Positions 11,529 through 22,061 of a stretch of DNA of 64,000 nt are shown piece after piece. The position numbers were made by a program, and so were the translations under genes. The stretch lies in NCBI GenBank assembly GCA_918026815.1, contig CAKJVC010000131.1:1-64000 (forward strand), written 5' to 3'. How positions within the stretch are numbered: position 1 is the first letter of the stretch; the number at the start of each line of letters is the position of its first letter. Origin of the DNA: Chalara sp. BL73 (Eukaryota; Ascomycota; Leotiomycetes; Helotiales). The notes below the pieces were generated by a model. It saw only the letters and a list, made by a program, of their open reading frames with translations. It ran no database searches and was not told the DNA's origin.

Positions 11529-12167
11529 ATGATACCTTGTGTACATTATTCAAATGCGGATTTAAACAAAAATACTATTTACGACGAAAATAGAAGTAAA
11601 TGTGGTATTTATAGATGAGTTAACAATATAAATAATAAAAGTTATGTAGGATCTTCTGTTTCTTTAACTAATAGACTTAAAAATTATTATTCTTTAAGTT
11701 GTTTGAAAAATAAAAGTAAAATATATAGGGCTTTATTAAAATACGGTCATTCTAATTTTAGCCTAGACATTCTTGAGTATTGTGAACCTAATGTAATAAT
11801 TTCAAGAGAACAATATTATATTGATTTTTTAAACCCAGAATACAATATTTTGAAAAAGGCGGGGTCAAATCTAGGATTTAAACATTCAGAAGCGACAAAA
11901 TTAAGAATGAGCATTAATACTGCTAAAGAAAAACATCCTTTTTATGGTAAAAAGCGTAGTGAAGAAACGATATTAAGAATGTCCATTAATTCTAAGACAG
12001 CTTTAACTGTAAAAATTTACGATATTATTACCAATGATACTAAAGTTTTTAGAAGTAATGTTCAAGCTGGAAAGTACTTGGGCATAAGCGAACGGACTAT
12101 TCGTAATTATAAAAAAAGTGGTCGTGTATATAAAAATAAATATTTAATTTTATCTTTACATTTATAA
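11529..12167 (+). CDS. GIY-YIG homing endonuclease ORF 1, copy 1
   Basis: Free-standing DNA endonuclease-like protein of 212 residues. The catalytic GIY-YIG module begins at GIYRWVNNINNKSYVGSS (about residues 27-44). The later REQYYIDFLNPEYNIL segment holds the conserved Glu and Tyr. It is followed by repeated NUMOD3-type DNA-binding motifs (GFKHSEATKLRMS, then GKKRSEETILRMS) and a NUMOD1-like helix-turn-helix end (AGKYLGISERTIRNY). The ATG at 11529 follows leader hairpin L1. It lies between trnL(UAA) and trnA, not inside a recognised intron, so it is presumably a mobile ORF homing to tRNA-rich DNA. One TGA is read as Trp inside the GIY motif. Copy 2 (55222-55860) is identical. Confidence 0.93.
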
Positions 12168-12295
12168 CACTAATCCATACTTTGTTAATGACTATAAGTC
12201 AATGTTTATAATCACTTTAATGATGAACTTAATAAAATAATGTGCGAGAATATTCTTATTATTAATAACTATTTACTGTATTTAAATATAGTAAA

Positions 12296-12368
12296 GGGGA
12301 TATAGTTTAATTTGGTAAAACTGCTACTTTGCAAGTAGTTATTCTGGGTTCGAACCCCAATGTCTCCA
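12296..12368 (+). tRNA. trnA: tRNA-Ala (UGC), copy 1
   Basis: The acceptor GGGGATA/TGTCTCC pairs with wobble. Anticodon TGC lies in the loop TTTGCAA between GCTAC and GTAGT, and the T-arm is TGGG-TTCGAAC-CCCA. Confidence 0.94.
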
Positions 12369-12385
12369 AAATATATAAATAATAA

Positions 12386-12458
12386 GCTTAAGAAGCTCAA
12401 TTGGCTGAGCGGGGTCCTGAAGAGACCTAGGTTATAAGTTCAAATCTTATCTTGGGCA
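12386..12458 (+). tRNA. trnF: tRNA-Phe (GAA), copy 1
   Basis: The acceptor GCTTAAG/CTTGGGC has two T-G pairs, the D-arm GCTC..GAGC is strong, and anticodon GAA lies in the loop CTGAAGA between GGGTC and GACCT. Confidence 0.93.
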
Positions 12459-12477
12459 GTATATTATAAAACATAAA

Positions 12478-12561
12478 GTAGGTGTGATGGAATTGGTAGA
12501 CATACTTCACTTAGGATGGAGTGGTTGTAAAACTGTACAAGTTCAAGTCTTGTTACCTATA
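12478..12561 (+). tRNA. trnL: tRNA-Leu (UAG), copy 1
   Basis: Class II tRNA. The acceptor is GTAGGTG/TACCTAT, anticodon TAG lies in the loop CTTAGGA between CTTCA and TGGAG, and there is a long variable arm. It reads CUN codons. Confidence 0.93.
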
Positions 12562-12590
12562 TACGGTATAATATATAAGCTAATAATATA

Positions 12591-12663
12591 TATCTCGTAG
12601 ACTAATCGGTAAGTCATAAATTTTTGGTATTTACTATTGAATGTTCGAATCATTCCGAGATAA
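12591..12663 (+). tRNA. trnQ: tRNA-Gln (UUG), copy 1
   Basis: The acceptor TATCTCG/CGAGATA is perfect. Anticodon TTG lies in the loop TTTTGGT between TAAAT and ATTTA, and the T-arm is GAATG-TTCGAAT-CATTC. Confidence 0.94.
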
Positions 12664-12680
12664 AAGGTAATATTAAATAA

Positions 12681-12755
12681 GGTAAATATAGCTCAATAGG
12701 TAGAGCGGCTGTATGTGGCACAGTATGTTCTTTGTTCAAATCAAAGTATTTACCC
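12681..12755 (+). tRNA. trnH: tRNA-His (GUG), copy 1
   Basis: The acceptor GGTAAAT/ATTTACC is perfect. Anticodon GTG lies in the loop ATGTGGC between GCTGT and ACAGT. The discriminator base is C, as expected for His tRNA. Confidence 0.94.
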
Positions 12756-12778
12756 ATCTTTTTTTATATGGTTGAAAT

Positions 12779-12851
12779 GCCCGAGTAGTTCAATAGGTTA
12801 GAACATTAATTTCATGCATTAATAATGAGAATTCGATTTTCTCCTCTGGCT
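12779..12851 (+). tRNA. trnM: tRNA-Met (CAU) c, copy 1
   Basis: The acceptor GCCCGAG/CTCTGGC has one mismatch, anticodon CAT lies in the loop TTCATGC between TTAAT and ATTAA, and the T-arm GAGAA-TTCGATT-TTCTC is perfect. A second copy lacking the 5' acceptor strand follows the GIY-YIG ORF at 13654-13721. Confidence 0.92.
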
Positions 12852-12866
12852 TATGGTATGCAGGTT

Positions 12867-12882
12867 AGAGGAATTTGCCTCT
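12867..12882 (+). promoter_or_regulatory. Covarying leader hairpin L2 (GIY-YIG 2)
   Basis: Stem AGAGG/CCTCT and loop AATTTG, 24 nt before the ATG. It begins 15 nt after the end of trnM c, so it marks the upstream end of the inserted unit. Confidence 0.82.
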
Positions 12883-12906
12883 TTTAAACAACATAAAAAA
12901 TAATAA

Positions 12907-13647
12907 ATGATTTTAAAATATAAAAAAAATAGTTTTTTATCTAAAAAAATTAGTACTCGTTTCTTTAGTTCATTACCACTACCATTGGCGTTGCCTCTTA
13001 TTACTTATAATAACTCTTTATTAAATAAATCTAATGCTTTAAAAGATAATAAGAATAAATGTGGTATTTATAGATGAATTAATCGAATAAATAATAAAAG
13101 TTATGTAGGAAGTTCTGTTAATTTGACTAATAGACTTAAAAATTATTATTCAAAAAATTATCTAAAGAGAAGAGTGCTTATTAGTAATAGTCATATATAC
13201 AGAGCCTTATTAGTTTATGATTATAATAATTTTAATTTGGAAATATTGGAATATTGTAAAAAAGAGTCTGTAATTGAACGAGAACAGTACTACATTGATT
13301 TATTTAAACCTGAATATAATATATTAAGTAAAGCGGGTTCAAGTTTAGGATTCAAACACTCACTAAAAACTATATTAAAGTTTAAAGATCGTACATTGAG
13401 TTCTGAGGCTTTAGATAAGCTTAAAAAGGCTAAAGCTGGTGTAGCTCCATCTTATTTAGCAAAAATTAATCAGCTACTAGCAACTGGTCACACTCTAATT
13501 ATAATAAATAAAAAAAATAGTTCTGTTAAAAAATATAACTCTATACGTGCAGCAGCCAGAGATATTGGTGTAAGTCATGCAACAATATTAAACTATATTA
13601 ATAAAAATAAATTATTAAAAGGTATTTATTTGATAACTAAAGCATAA
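12907..13647 (+). CDS. GIY-YIG homing endonuclease ORF 2, copy 1
   Basis: A 246-residue relative of GIY-YIG ORF 1. It has a longer N-terminal extension, then CGIYRWINRINNKSYVGSS (about residues 51-69), the REQYYIDLFKPEYNIL segment, one NUMOD3-like GFKHSLKT motif and a NUMOD1-like tail (AAARDIGVSHATILNYI). The ATG at 12907 follows leader hairpin L2. The ORF is flanked by a complete trnM c upstream and a 5'-truncated trnM copy starting 6 bases after its stop. This is the pattern expected when an endonuclease unit enters a tRNA gene and brings a replacement end. This copy is open throughout; copy 2 has lost four bases. Confidence 0.92.
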
Positions 13648-13653
13648 GAAAAT

Positions 13654-13721
13654 GATAGTTTAATTGGTTAAAACATTAATTTCATGCATTAATAATGAGA
13701 ATTCAACTTTCTCTCCCGGCT
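13654..13721 (+). pseudogene. 5'-truncated tRNA-Met (CAU) copy
   Basis: From the D-arm to the 3' end this repeats trnM c almost exactly, including the anticodon arm and TTAATAATGAGAATTC. The bases before it do not pair with its 3' acceptor strand TCCCGGC, so it lacks a usable 5' end. It is probably the remnant of the tRNA gene that the GIY-YIG unit invaded. Confidence 0.85.
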
Positions 13722-13914
13722 AATATTAATTTTTATTAATACTTAACTGTTTATCTTATCTACTTTACCCTTTTATTGCTTGTAGTATTGTAAATAAATA
13801 ATAAATTAAAGGGTTACTTTTCAGTTATTATTTAAAATATAATAATACCTTTATTGTCCATTTTTTAATAAGTTAGAAATTGTTAACTTATTTTAGAGTT
13901 ATTTTTATAAAAAT

Positions 13915-13985
13915 CTCTTATTAGCTTAATGGTAGAGCTAGATACTTCTAATATCTCGATTCAAGTTCGAGTCTTGAATAAGAAT
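13915..13985 (+). tRNA. trnR: tRNA-Arg (UCU), copy 1
   Basis: The acceptor CTCTTAT/ATAAGAA pairs except for the end pair. Anticodon TCT lies in the loop CTTCTAA between AGATA and TATCT, and the T-arm is TCAAG-TTCGAGT-CTTGA. It reads AGR codons, the main Arg codons here. Confidence 0.9.
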
Positions 13986-14281
13986 ATAAACCGTATTTCT
14001 AAAACTAAAAAGAGTAACAAAGTTTATATTAAGCAAAACCTAACAAAGAAGTATAAAGTTATCTACTATTTTTTATATAATAATATATGAGAGGTATCGC
14101 ACAGGCTAAGCTAATAGATTATAAATTAAATATATGCTAGAATTCATTAGGCAATTCTATTTATTTTTTTAATAACTTTACTTAAATTTTAAATATTTTT
14201 ATGCATATATTATTAATTAATATATCTAGCATTTTTTTTTTATCATTTTAATGATTAATTATTACATAAAATTGGCTATAC

Positions 14282-14369
14282 TGCGGATTAGTTTAGAAAC
14301 AACATTCATTCTTGTACCTTAAGTATAGGTTTTACTGAATGAATAAAGGTGCAAGTCCTTTATCCGTAT
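14282..14369 (+). other. tRNA-Met-like element with an enlarged anticodon arm, copy 1
   Basis: The acceptor TGCGGAT/ATCCGTA and T-arm AAAGG-TGCAAGT-CCTTT match trnM a closely. Where the anticodon arm should be there is a 7-bp stem ATTCATT/AATGAAT closing a 27-nt insert that can itself form a short inner hairpin (ACCT/AGGT). No normal anticodon loop exists. It may be a decayed tRNA, a tRNA with an intron, or a tRNA-like processing signal 114 nt before cox2. Copy 2 keeps the same structure. Confidence 0.65.
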
Positions 14370-14483
14370 ACCGTTTCTTATTTAAAAACAAAAGATTAAC
14401 ACTTTTGATATATATTATTTGTCTTATTTTTGTTTACAGTATACTTTAAAGTAAATTGTGTATAAGGAAATTGAAAAAAAAGT

Positions 14484-15239
14484 ATGTTAAATTTATTATT
14501 ATTAAATTTATTTAATGATTGTGATACTCCTAGACCTTGAGGTCTGTATTTTCAGGATAGTGCTGCACCACAAATGGAAGGATTAGTAGAATTACATGAT
14601 AATATTATGTTTTACTTAGTTATAATTTTATTTGGTGTAGGTTGAATAATGATTTCTATAGTTAGAAACTATATTTATACTAAATCACCTATATCTCATA
14701 AATATTTAAATCATGGTACTTTAATAGAGTTAATTTGAACCATAACACCTGCTTTAATATTAATATTAATAGCATTTCCTTCATTTAAATTATTATATTT
14801 AATGGATGAAGTAAGTGATCCAGCTATGTCTGTATTAGCAGAAGGTCATCAATGATATTGAAGTTACCAATACCCTGACTTTTTAAATACAGACGAAGAG
14901 TTTATAGAATTTGATTCTTATTTAGTTCCTGAGTCAGATTTAGAAGAGGGGGCTTTAAGATTATTAGAAGTAGATAATAGAGTTATTTTACCTGAATTAA
15001 CACACGTAAGATTTATTGTAACAGCTGCCGATGTTATTCATTCATATGCCTGTCCAGCATTAGGTATTAAATGTGACGCATACCCAGGTAGATTAAATCA
15101 AGTATCTGTACTTATTAATAGAGAAGGTACATTTTATGGTCAATGTTCTGAAATTTGTGGTATATTACATAGTAGTATGCCTATTGTAATAGAGTCTGTA
15201 ACTATAGAGAAATTTCTTAGTTGATTACAAGAACAATAG
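14484..15239 (+). CDS. cox2: Cytochrome c oxidase subunit 2, copy 1
   Basis: Complex IV subunit that takes electrons from cytochrome c through the CuA centre on the intermembrane side. The product is 251 residues. Two N-terminal membrane helices are followed by the aromatic relay EGHQWYWSYQYPDF (about residues 124-137) and the CuA ligand set in [19 protein letters not shown] (two Cys, Glu and a later His), with a further His in DVIHSYACP. The ATG at 14484 yields a normal N-terminus ([19 protein letters not shown]). Six or more TGA codons are read as Trp. This copy is intact; copy 2 has lost one G near 58634. Confidence 0.98.
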
Positions 15240-15334
15240 TCTTAGTTTCAACTGTTATAAAAGTAATAACAATAACTAATGTAATATAATCATAGTAACA
15301 AAAATTATTAAATTTACTATATATTTATATATTC

Positions 15335-15356
15335 TCCAATATTTATAAATATTGGA
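15335..15356. repeat. 22-bp perfect palindrome
   Basis: TCCAATATTTA followed directly by its reverse complement. Together with the next palindrome it forms a double-hairpin unit between cox2 and cox1. Confidence 0.85.
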
Positions 15357-15363
15357 ATTAATT

Positions 15364-15387
15364 TACGCTATCTTTAAAGATAGCGTA
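15364..15387. repeat. 24-bp perfect palindrome
   Basis: TACGCTATCTTT followed directly by its reverse complement. It is GC-richer than its surroundings and sits seven bases after the preceding palindrome. Confidence 0.85.
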
Positions 15388-15395
15388 TTAATACT

Positions 15396-15466
15396 GACCT
15401 TAATTTAATGAAAAAATAACGTTATTTTTAATTTTTGTTATAGGGGTTCGAATCCCTTAGGTCTTA
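15396..15466 (+). pseudogene. Degenerate tRNA-Lys-like element, copy 1
   Basis: The 5' part resembles the start of trnK (CTTAATTTAATG), and the 3' part repeats its T-arm and end (GGGTTCGAATCCCTTAGGTCTTA). Five acceptor pairs remain (GACCT/AGGTC), but the middle is an AT stretch with no anticodon arm. Non-functional as a tRNA, possibly kept as a processing mark. Confidence 0.75.
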
Positions 15467-15690
15467 AATTATATTAATAAAAAATTATTTTTTATCTTTT
15501 TTTATTGATACGGTATAATTATATTAATTTACTACTCTAGCACTCATTTAAAACAATAATTGTCTTTTATTTTTATAGTGTAGATGTATGCTTAGCTTGT
15601 ATGTTAAGTAAGCATACCATATGTTCTAAAGAATTCCAAAGTTATAATGTTGGGAAAGATGCAAGATCTAACCAACTTAACATTTCTCTT

Positions 15691-17304
<1,614 letters not shown>

Positions 17305-17543
17305 AGCGGGAATAAAATCGCGCCTAGTTTCTAGGCAATAGTACATTAAAAAAAATTGTTTCACCAACACAAGGTAAATTACCTTTATTTTTTAGATATT
17401 GTATTATAGATGTTTTATATTTTAATCCATTAGGAAGCCTAAACCTATTAGAAATTAAGCATTTAATGTAACGATTACTCCTAGAATAATACAAGCTATA
17501 CGAATGATTATGAATGTTTATATTTTATACAAATAAAATATAA
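17305..17543. other. cox1-trnC spacer
   Basis: AT-rich, with one GC-richer inverted pair just after cox1 (GCGCCTAG..CTAGGC around 17319-17337). Nothing else is recognised. Confidence 0.4.
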
Positions 17544-17613
17544 GGGATATGGTAGATGGTTCTACGTTTTGATTGCAGATCAAAAATAAGAGGTTCGATT
17601 CTTCAATATCCTT
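17544..17613 (+). tRNA. trnC: tRNA-Cys (GCA), copy 1
   Basis: The acceptor GGGATAT/ATATCCT has one G-T pair, the D-arm TAGA..TCTA is short, and anticodon GCA lies in the loop TTGCAGA between TTTGA and TCAAA. The T-stem is weak (four pairs). Confidence 0.88.
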
Positions 17614-17695
17614 AGTATAACCAAAAATATAGTATAAAATCGCCCTATTTAAGCTAGATACATTATTTAATTAGCGTATAGAAAATAGACAATCA

Positions 17696-17756
17696 AAAGC
17701 CACTAAAGCTATAAAAGCCACTAAAGCTATAAAAGGCCTAAAAGCTATAAAAGCCT
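17696..17756. repeat. Short tandem repeat in trnC-cob spacer
   Basis: An 18-base unit, AAAAGCCACTAAAGCTAT, occurs twice, then two shortened versions (AAAAGGCCTAAAAGCTAT, AAAAGCC). The rest of the spacer 17614-17945 is plain AT-rich sequence. Confidence 0.85.
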
Positions 17757-17945
17757 GTGTTAATTGAGTTATAAAATATACGTAAGAATAAATAATTAGG
17801 TTTTAGTGTACTAGCAAGCAAGGCTAAATATATATTTTGTTTAATTTAAACATATAGAAAAGCATATTTTTTATTTTATAAAAATTCAGTCTAATTTACC
17901 CAAAACTTCTAAATAAAAAATTAATAAACAATTAATAAAAAAAAA

Positions 17946-19127
17946 ATGAGAATTTTTAAAAGTCATCCTTTATTAAAATTAATAAATTCATATTTAATTG
18001 ATTCACCACAACCCTCTAATCTTAGTTATGCTTGAAATTTTGGTTCATTATTAGGTGTTTGTTTAGTTATTCAAATAATTACAGGTGTAACATTAGCTAT
18101 GCATTACAACCCTAGTGTATTAGAAGCTTTTAACTCCGTAGAGCACATTATGCGAGACGTAAACAATGGTTGATTAATACGTTACTTACATAGTAATACT
18201 GCATCAGCTTTTTTCTTTCTTGTATACCTTCATATTGGTAGAGGTTTATACTATGGATCATATAGAGCTCCAAGAACATTAGTTTGAACTCTTGGTACAG
18301 TTATATTTATATTAATGATAGTTACAGCATTTTTGGGATATGTGCTTCCATATGGTCAAATGAGCCTATGAGGTGCTACAGTTATTACTAACTTGATGAG
18401 TGCTATCCCTTGAGTAGGACAAGATATCGTTGAGTTTATTTGAGGTGGTTTTTCTGTTAATAATGCTACATTAAATAGATTCTTCGCTTTACATTTTGTA
18501 TTACCTTTTGTATTAGCTGCTTTAGTTTTAATGCATTTGATTGCACTTCATGATAGTGCAGGATCAGGTAATCCTTTAGGTGTTTCAGGTAATTACGACA
18601 GATTACCTTTTGCTCCTTATTTTTTATTTAAAGATTTAATAACAATATTTATCTTTATTATTGTTTTAAGTTTATTTGCATTTTTCATGCCTAACGTATT
18701 AGGAGATAGTGATAACTATGTTATGGCTAACCCTATGCAAACTCCTCCTTCTATTGTACCTGAGTGATATCTTTTACCTTTCTATGCTATATTAAGATCT
18801 ATTCCTAATAAACTATTAGGAGTTATTGCTATGTTAAGTGCTATCTTAATGTTATTAGCTATGCCCTTTACGGATTTAAGTAGATCTAGAGGTATACAGT
18901 TTAGACCTTTAAGTAAAATAGTTTTCTATATCTTTTTAGGTAATTTCTTAATATTAATGCAATTGGGTGCAAAACATGTTGAATCTCCATTTATTGAGTT
19001 TGGACAAATCAGTACAGTATTATATTTTGCTCATTTCTTAATTATAGTTCCTATAGTTAGTTTATTAGAAAATAGTTTAGTTGAAATAGCTAGTATTTCA
19101 AAAACAGAAATAGAGATAAAAAAGTAA
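17946..19127 (+). CDS. cob: Apocytochrome b
   Basis: Core of complex III, with eight membrane helices, two b-type hemes and the quinol and quinone sites. The product is 393 residues. Landmarks are [20 protein letters not shown] at the N-terminus, [37 protein letters not shown] around residues 132-151, the PEWY motif in [18 protein letters not shown] (about residues 273-290), and the C-terminal [14 protein letters not shown]. The ATG at 17946 follows an A-run. The C-terminal tail is slightly long and Lys-rich. It has no introns. The copy at 61627 is cut at the nuclear junction. The next ORF overlaps its TAA by one base. Confidence 0.98.
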
Positions 19128-19516
19128 TTAAACCCCAGGCTCGTAAAAAATTGCAAGCCGATTTTTTACCTAATTTACCTACTTCTTCAACTACCTCAAC
19201 TACTTCTTCAATTACCTCAACTTCCTATCCAACAATAGAAACAATAGAAGTATTAAAAGAGAAATTGAAGTTAGCTGAAAAAAAATGAGAGGAACTAGAG
19301 ATAGAGACTATTCATATATTAGATGAATATTATTTTTATGAATCAATATTAGGTAAAAAAAATGTGCCTGATATGTTTGATACGAGTGGTAAAGCATTAA
19401 AGGATAGATGAGATCAGTGGAGTAATATGGTAAAAACATTAAGAAATTTGAATGAAGAAATGGAAAGTCTTGAATCAAAAATTGATGTTTTGGAAGGTCG
19501 TAGTGGTGATAAATAA
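19127..19516 (+). CDS. Unknown ORF overlapping the end of cob
   Basis: An open frame of about 129 codons, with two TGA read as Trp, starting at the ATT that shares a base with the cob TAA; the frame is in fact open from about 19093. No ATG lies near its start, so the N-terminus is uncertain. The predicted protein has a basic start (QARKKLQADFLPNL), a Ser/Thr-Pro stretch encoded by an imperfect 24-base direct repeat, then a charged helical region with coiled-coil character (VLKEKLKLAEKKWEELEIET and LNEEMESLESKIDVLEG). No membrane segment and no family recognised. It could be an independent gene or a former C-terminal extension of cob separated by a frameshift. Confidence 0.5.
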
Positions 19517-19827
19517 ATTTACATATTTATTATTTTACTTTACCTTATTTTTAGATTATGATATAAACTTTATATTATATACTAAAAATAAGAATAAAGG
19601 AAGGTACTGGCTTAAAACATTAGAGTTTTTATTAAAATTTACTTTAAATTTAAAGTAAAGTTCTAGAAAATTTAGTGGATTAATATACTAGCAAAGGTTT
19701 AATTCCTTTTCTTCCTAATTACACTACGGCTAAGTTATTAGTCTTTGTTTTAATTTTTTATAAAAAATTTATTAATTATAAAGGAAAATTATATAAACAC
19801 ACTAATAAGCAAAATAATTAAAAATAA
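19517..19827. other. Spacer before nad4L
   Basis: AT-rich, with no gene recognised. A palindrome-like ACTTTAAATTTAAAGT occurs near 19641-19660. Confidence 0.4.
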
Positions 19828-20097
19828 ATGAATTTATCTATCATACTTTTTTTAATAGGAATATTAGGTTTTGTTTTAAATAGAAAAAATATAATATTAA
19901 TGCTTATTTCAATTGAAATAATGTTATTAGCAATTACATTTTTAATTTTGGTGAGTTCACTTAGCTTTGATGATATATTAGGTCAAACATTTGCTGTATA
20001 TATAATAGCAATAGCTGGTGCAGAATCTGCAATAGGTTTGGGTATTCTAGTTGCTTTTTACAGATTAAGAGGAAGTATATCTATAGAATATAAATAA
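19828..20097 (+). CDS. nad4L: NADH dehydrogenase subunit 4L
   Basis: Small complex I membrane subunit of 89 residues with three helices. The conserved [15 protein letters not shown] segment (about residues 27-41) and [15 protein letters not shown] (about residues 65-79) hold the buried Glu residues of the proton path. Its TAA shares the final A with the nad5 ATG, an overlap typical of filamentous ascomycetes that indicates co-transcription and coupled translation. Confidence 0.98.
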   Translation: MNLSIILFLIGILGFVLNRKNIILMLISIEIMLLAITFLILVSSLSFDDILGQTFAVYIIAIAGAESAIGLGILVAFYRLRGSISIEYK

Positions 20098-22061
20098 TGT
20101 ATTTAGCTATAATTACTTTACCATTATTAGGATCATTATTTTCCGGTTTATTTGGTAGAAAAATAGGAGTTAAAGGTGCACAATTAATTACTTGTACCAG
20201 TGTAATTATAACAACTTTACTTTCAATTGTGGCTTTTATTGAAGTTGGTTTAAATAATATACCTGTTACAATAACACTTTTTAGATGAATAGATAGTGAA
20301 TCTCTTAATGTTTTATGAGGTTTCCATTTTGACAGTTTAACAGTTTCTATGTTAATACCTGTTTTAATAGTTTCTTCTTTAGTTCATATATACTCTATAG
20401 GGTACATGAGTCATGATCCACACAATCAAAGATTTTTTAGTTATTTAAGTTTATTCACTTTTATGATGATAATACTTGTTACAGCTAATAATTTTTTATT
20501 AATGTTTGTAGGTTGAGAAGGTGTGGGTATTTGTTCTTATTTATTAGTTAGTTTCTGATTTACTCGAATAGCTGCAAATCAAAGTTCTATTTCAGCTTTA
20601 TTAACAAACAGAGTAGGTGATGCTTTTTTAACTGTAGGTATGTTTGCTACATTATGAAGTTTTGGTAATATTGATTACGCCACTGTATTTTCATTAGCTC
20701 CTTTTATTAGTGAAAATATTGTTACAATTATAGGTATTTGTTTATTAATTGGTGCTATGGCCAAAAGTTCTCAAGTTGGATTACATGTTTGATTACCTAT
20801 GGCTATGGAGGGTCCTACACCCGTTAGTGCATTAATCCACGCAGCTACTATGGTTACTGCAGGTGTATACTTACTAATGCGTACAAGTCCTTTGATAGAA
20901 TATAGTTCAACTGTTTTAATATTATGTTTATGATTAGGGGCAATAACTACAGTATTTAGTTCTCTTATTGGTTTATTCCAACAAGATATTAAAAAAGTTA
21001 TAGCTTATTCTACAATGAGTCAATTAGGTATGATGGTAATAGCAGTTGGTTTATCTTCATATAACGTTGCATTATTCCATTTAGTTAATCATGCTTTTTA
21101 TAAAGCGTTATTATTTTTAGGAGCTGGTTCTGTAATTCACGCAGTCGGAGATAATCAAGATTTTAGAAAATATGGAGGATTAATTGGGTATTTACCTTTA
21201 ACTTATTCTGTTATGTTAATAGCTAGTCTAAGTTTAGTAGCTTTCCCTTTTATGACAGGGTTCTATAGTAAAGATTTTATATTAGAATCTGCGTATGGAC
21301 AATTTTATTTTAGCGGTATAGTTGTTTATTTTATAGCTAGTATTGGTGCTATGTTTACTACTTTGTACTCTGTAAAAGTTTTATACTTAACTTTTTTAAC
21401 TAACCCTAATGGACCATTTATAAATTATAAAAAAGCACATGAGGGTGATATATTTATGAGTTTACCTTTAATAATATTAGCAATATTTTCAATATTCTTT
21501 GGATATATAACTAAAGATATTTTTATAGGTTTAGGTTCAGGTTTTTTCGGAGATAACAGTATTTTTATACACCCTACACATGAAATAATGTTAGATACTG
21601 AGTTTGCAGTACCTACTTTATTTAAATTATTGCCTTTAGTATTTACTATATCTCTTAGTGCTTTAGCTATAATTTTATCTGAATTTTTACCTAAAGTACT
21701 TCTTAACTTTAAATTTTCTAGATTAGGATATAATATATTTGGATTCTTTAATCAACGTTTTTTAATAGAAATGTTTTATAATAAATATATCACTGGCCTA
21801 GTTTTAAATTTAGGTGGTCAAACAACTAAGGTTATAGACAAAGGAAGTGTGGAACTATTGGGTCCATATGGTTTAGAAAAAGGTTTAATTAGTTTAAGTA
21901 GAAATATTGCTAGTTTAGATACAGGTGTTATTACAAGTTATGCTTTATATATATTAATGGGTTTCATATTTTATATTTTAATACCATATATAGCTTTATT
22001 TGATAATAGTTTATTATTGTTAATTTTATTGGCTCTTTTTAGTGTTATAAATAGCATATAA
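20097..22061 (+). CDS. nad5: NADH dehydrogenase subunit 5
   Basis: The largest antiporter-like subunit of complex I, 654 residues. The conserved core includes [21 protein letters not shown], the key Glu in [18 protein letters not shown], the Lys-bearing [41 protein letters not shown] and [15 protein letters not shown]. The C-terminal third covers the lateral helix and is less conserved, as usual. It starts at the ATG overlapping nad4L. Several TGA codons are Trp. No introns. Confidence 0.98.

Larger units (their letters stand above)
15240..15690. other. cox2-cox1 spacer with two palindromes and a tRNA-Lys remnant
   Basis: Two perfect palindromes lie seven bases apart (15335-15356 and 15364-15387), followed by a degenerate tRNA-Lys-like element (15396-15466). 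Bases 15640-15690 contain an out-of-frame ATG just ahead of cox1. No other gene is seen. Confidence 0.75.

Noticed and set aside
19452..19658. 68-codon plus-strand frame after cob
   Set aside because: It overlaps the better supported coiled-coil ORF in another phase and ends in low-complexity sequence.
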